From Acidiferrobacteraceae bacterium (GTDB lineage: Bacteria; Pseudomonadota; Gammaproteobacteria; Arenicellales; UBA868): DNA of 34,111 nt. Location of the stretch: positions 55,261 through 89,371 of the forward strand of contig PBSU01000035.1 of the NCBI GenBank assembly GCA_002726415.1, given 5' to 3'. The notes beneath the pieces were generated by a model, which saw only the letters and a program-made list of their open reading frames with translations, was not told the origin of the DNA and ran no database searches. The translations under genes and the position numbers were made by a program. Below, one piece after another: positions 31,493 through 34,111 of this stretch (positions are counted from its first letter, which is position 1; every line of letters begins with the position of its first letter).

Positions 31493-32922
31493 GTACACCC
31501 GGGGTAAACGTGACCATCCCCTTCAAGCATCGTGCCCGACGCGCACTACATGATGAGACTTTGCAGCGTGCGATGAACAAGGCCGGGGGCGGTTTTGTTG
31601 ACAAACGTCGCGAAGCTGCAGAGTGCTTACCCGAATTTGATGATGTCCGTGATGCCGCGAGGGATATCAAGGACCATGTACTGTCGAACCTCGACAGTTA
31701 CCTGGAACTGTACGAGCAGAAAGTACAGGAGAATGGGGGCCAGGTCCACTGGGCACGTACGGCCGAGGAAGCTTGCCAGATCATTACTGCAATCTGCCGC
31801 GAATCCGAGGCAGAGCTGGTCGCCAAAGGCAAATCAATGGTAGCGGAGGAAATGGGCCTGACGGGGGCGCTGGAGGACGCTGGAATGAGGGTGGTCGAGA
31901 CCGACCTTGGCGAGTACATCGTGCAACTGGCCGGCGAAACGCCCAGCCATATCATCGCGCCAGCCGTGCATAAAACCCGTGAGCAGATTACCGAACTCTT
32001 TCATGATCATCACGCCAAACTGGGTTTTAATGAACGGGTCACCCAACGTGCTGACATCGTCAACGAGGCCCGCAGTGTTTTGCGTGATGTGTTCATCGAT
32101 GCTGATGTCGGCATCACGGGCGCCAATTACCTGATCGCTGAAACTGGCGCTAACGTAATCGTAACCAATGAGGGTAACGGGGATCTGACCAGTTGCCTAC
32201 CACGGGTACAGATTGCGGTTGCGGGAATCGAAAGGGTTATTCCTTCGCTAGATGACCTGTCAACGTTTTTGCGTGTGCTGGCGCGTAGCGCAACCGGGCA
32301 GGAGATGTCGGCCTATACAACCATGTATGCGGGCCCACGCAGGAGCGACGACACTGAGGGACCGGTCGAGTACCATGTAGTGCTGTTGGACAACGGACGC
32401 TCTGCGATGCTGGGCGGTGTTTACCGGCCGATGTTGCGTTGCATCCGCTGTGGCGCGTGTATGAATCATTGCCCGGTATATTCATCGATTGGGGGTCATG
32501 CCTACGGATGGGTTTATCCTGGTCCAATGGGGTCGGTACTGACACCGTTGCTGAACGGTTTTGAAGGGGCTGTGGATTTGCCCAATGCCTGCACCCTCAA
32601 TGGTCGTTGTAAGGCTGTCTGCCCGGTACGGATTCCTTTATCAGATCTGTTACTCGAGCATCGCGTCGAACAGCATCGCCGGGGATTAACCTCGCCTGTT
32701 GGACGATTACTTATCCGATCCTGGACGTGGTTGGCCCGTCGATCACGGCTGTACCACGGGGTGCTCGCGTTGCCGTTGTGGGTCATGCACCGAATGGGGC
32801 GCAAAGCCGGCGTGTTGCGCAAGTTGCCTTTCGTTGGCGGGTGGACTGCCAGTCGGGATTTCCCGGTGCCGGCAAGCCAATCTTTCCTGGCGCAATGGCG
32901 CGCTACCCGAAAGCGATTATGA
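31489..32922 (+). CDS. lutB: LutB/LldF-type iron-sulfur subunit
   Basis: A 477-residue subunit with an N-terminal LUD domain (about residues 60-290, with GITGANYLIAETGANVIVTNEGN). A ferredoxin-like region follows: Cys318-321-324-328 in CIRCGACMNHCP, then CTLNGRCKAVCP with Cys368, 374 and 378 but Asn371 where a four-Cys set (as in E. coli YkgF) has Cys. The C-terminal DUF3390-like tail (FVGGWTASRDFPVPA) is typical. The TTG start at 31489 is well supported by GGAGG seven bases before it and by its overlap with the lutA stop. The complex is thought to pass electrons to the quinone pool or another carrier. It overlaps lutC by 4 bases. Confidence 0.93.
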   Translation: MSTPGVNVTIPFKHRARRALHDETLQRAMNKAGGGFVDKRREAAECLPEFDDVRDAARDIKDHVLSNLDSYLELYEQKVQENGGQVHWARTAEEACQIITAICRESEAELVAKGKSMVAEEMGLTGALEDAGMRVVETDLGEYIVQLAGETPSHIIAPAVHKTREQITELFHDHHAKLGFNERVTQRADIVNEARSVLRDVFIDADVGITGANYLIAETGANVIVTNEGNGDLTSCLPRVQIAVAGIERVIPSLDDLSTFLRVLARSATGQEMSAYTTMYAGPRRSDDTEGPVEYHVVLLDNGRSAMLGGVYRPMLRCIRCGACMNHCPVYSSIGGHAYGWVYPGPMGSVLTPLLNGFEGAVDLPNACTLNGRCKAVCPVRIPLSDLLLEHRVEQHRRGLTSPVGRLLIRSWTWLARRSRLYHGVLALPLWVMHRMGRKAGVLRKLPFVGGWTASRDFPVPASQSFLAQWRATRKRL

Positions 32923-33578
32923 GCGACGCTCGAACAGAGATTCTCGGGGCGGTCCGGTCCGCACTCGAATCCGGTGAGCCGCGCACTGCCGCTCATCTGA
33001 AGGAACTTAAGGCTCGGATTAAGCAATCTGTGCCGCACGTGCAACCACAGTTAGACGATGACCTGCTATCGCAGTTTTGCGGGAAGCACGTGGCTGTGCA
33101 CGGCACTTATGAACGGGTCGAGCGATCGGAAGTGGCAGCCGCGGTCCTACGTCATCTTAAGGGCCTCGATATTCCACCGGTGCTACTTCTGGGTGGCGGG
33201 GTGATTCTGGATCAGGTGCAATGGCCCCAGGAGGTTGTCATTGAGCGTCGCCAGGCTCAAAAGGAGGATCGTGTTGCGGTCAGCGAAGCCTTCGCAGGCA
33301 TTGCCGAGACCGGGACCTTGGTCATGCTATCTGGCGCAGACCGACCCAGTTCCCACAATTTTCTGCCCGACGATCACATCATTGTCATTGATCGCGCTCG
33401 CGTCGTGGGCCTGCAGGAAGATGCCTGGACTTGGGTCCGGGGCCTGCCGGGCCGCGGGCCGCGCGCCATCCAACTCATCACCGGCCCATCCAAGACCGGG
33501 GACATCGAGCAGACGATCCAATACGGCGCCCATGGCCCGCGCCGGGTACACCTGGTCGTCGTTGAAGACAGCGCCTGA
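32919..33578 (+). CDS. lutC: LutC-type LUD-domain protein
   Basis: A 219-residue third subunit of the lactate oxidation complex. It has a single LUD domain, with GIAETGTLVMLSG, RPSSHNFLPDDHIIVIDRARVVG, GPSKTGDIEQTIQYGAHGPRRVHLVVVE, the usual LutC C-terminus. The ATG at 32919 overlaps the lutB stop as ATGA. A longer frame from 32727 sits inside lutB and is rejected. No iron-sulfur motif is expected or seen. No lactate permease (lutP, lldP) or FAD-type lactate dehydrogenase is encoded nearby, apart from the unassigned MFS protein upstream. Confidence 0.92.
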   Translation: MSDARTEILGAVRSALESGEPRTAAHLKELKARIKQSVPHVQPQLDDDLLSQFCGKHVAVHGTYERVERSEVAAAVLRHLKGLDIPPVLLLGGGVILDQVQWPQEVVIERRQAQKEDRVAVSEAFAGIAETGTLVMLSGADRPSSHNFLPDDHIIVIDRARVVGLQEDAWTWVRGLPGRGPRAIQLITGPSKTGDIEQTIQYGAHGPRRVHLVVVEDSA

Positions 33579-33644
33579 TTCTTGCCTTAGGCCCGGGCGG
33601 CTTTGTGTGATCCATGCTCCTGATGTTTGGGGCAGGGTTTCAGT

Positions 33645-33667
33645 ATATGGTGGTAAGACCACTATAC
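33645..33667 (+). promoter_or_regulatory. Imperfect inverted repeat before the oxidoreductase gene
   Basis: ATATGGTGGT (33645-33654) and ACCACTATAC (33658-33667) pair at 8 of 10 positions around AAG. It lies in the 242-base gap between lutC and the next gene. It could be an operator or the end of the lut transcript. Confidence 0.3.
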
Positions 33668-33820
33668 CAAAAGCCTGGTACTTAGCCTGGCCGACCTCTA
33701 TGGTGCATGGCTTGAGGCAGGTATCGATGCTGTGGGTCGCGCTGGCGCGGGTTCGAAAGGGGTATAAGAAAATGTCAGGCCGATTCGCTTCCGTCTTAGA
33801 GTTAGCTTAGGGAGAAAATG

Positions 33821-34111
33821 ATGTTTCAGGTCCGTATTCACGGCCGTGGTGGCCAGGGTGTAGTTTCGGCGGCCGAGATGATGTCAACTGCCGCCTTTCT
33901 TGAGGGGATGCACGCGCAGGCCTTTCCAAGCTTTGGTTCTGAGCGAACCGGCGCGCCCGTGGTCTCTTACTGCCGTATTGATGATAAGGAGATCCGCCTG
34001 CGTGAGCCGATCCTCGATCCCGACGCGGTCATTATCCAGGATCCCACGCTGTTTCAAGCCCTAGATGTATTTCAGGGTTTGGCCCCGGGCGGATTTGTTT
34101 TGATCAATTCA
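33821..34111 (+). CDS. 2-oxoacid:ferredoxin oxidoreductase gamma subunit (fragment)
   Basis: 97 residues up to the window edge, matching the gamma domain of pyruvate or 2-oxoglutarate:ferredoxin oxidoreductase. Signs are FQVRIHGRGGQGVVSAAEMMSTAA, then AFPSFGSERTGAPVVSYCRID and IIQDPTL. These enzymes cleave 2-oxoacids to acyl-CoA and CO2 with reduction of ferredoxin. The second ATG (33821) lies 6 bases after GGGAG; the ATG at 33818 is only 3 away. Which 2-oxoacid it uses cannot be judged from this part. The alpha, beta and delta subunits probably follow outside the window. Lying just after lutABC, it may consume the pyruvate made there. Confidence 0.9.
   Translation, partial: MFQVRIHGRGGQGVVSAAEMMSTAAFLEGMHAQAFPSFGSERTGAPVVSYCRIDDKEIRLREPILDPDAVIIQDPTLFQALDVFQGLAPGGFVLINS

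Noticed and set aside
33235-33810. 191-codon open frame overlapping lutC and the following gap
   Set aside because: It lies in another frame of lutC and has no recognisable domain.

Overview
The window looks like a chromosomal segment of a sulfur-oxidising, probably mixotrophic gammaproteobacterium of moderate G+C content. The pointers are a sulfate adenylyltransferase (Sat), a form II RuBisCO (CbbM), a di-haem cytochrome c4, a gammaproteobacterial-type GlnS start and an ACT-HAD SerB. I cannot fix the genus. No rRNA, tRNA, IS element, phage gene or CRISPR array was found.

Layout. 1-8.6 kb is housekeeping: glnS start (-), cytochrome c4 (-), a TPMT-like methyltransferase (-), an EF-G-like GTPase, class I DAHP synthase, sat, a Trm112-like protein (-), a CDF metal transporter and an FKBP isomerase. 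8.9-14.0 kb is a complete branched-chain amino acid type ABC importer (livK, a 350-base gap with a strong hairpin, then livHMGF). 14.3-19.0 kb is serine biosynthesis: serA, serC, a DUF1015 gene and serB. 19.2-26.8 kb is a corrinoid/tetrahydrofolate C1 module: corrinoid protein, DUF1638, a 'virulence factor' family protein, MTHFR C-terminal-like iron-sulfur protein, MetF, methyl-THF:corrinoid methyltransferase, a GFA-family protein, a RACo-like ferredoxin/ASKHA reactivator and a CRP-type regulator. 26.9-30.6 kb holds a DUF2797 gene, cbbM (-) and an MFS transporter (-). 30.7-34.1 kb holds a LutABC-type iron-sulfur lactate-oxidation operon, then the start of a 2-oxoacid:ferredoxin oxidoreductase gamma subunit.

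How they could work together (inference). The corrinoid module has what is needed to pass a methyl group from Co(I)/methyl-corrinoid to THF, oxidise methyl-THF to methylene-THF through MetF with an iron-sulfur partner, and reactivate the corrinoid. It lacks, in this window, the MttB/MtgB-type enzyme that would demethylate the primary substrate. The adjacent serine genes and importer could supply the C1 acceptor (glycine/serine) and the substrate. This cluster, with three poorly characterised families (DUF1638, virulence-factor family, DUF1015), is the most interesting part of the window. Several intergenic hairpins, palindromes and a 14-bp direct repeat upstream of cbbM are candidate regulatory sites.
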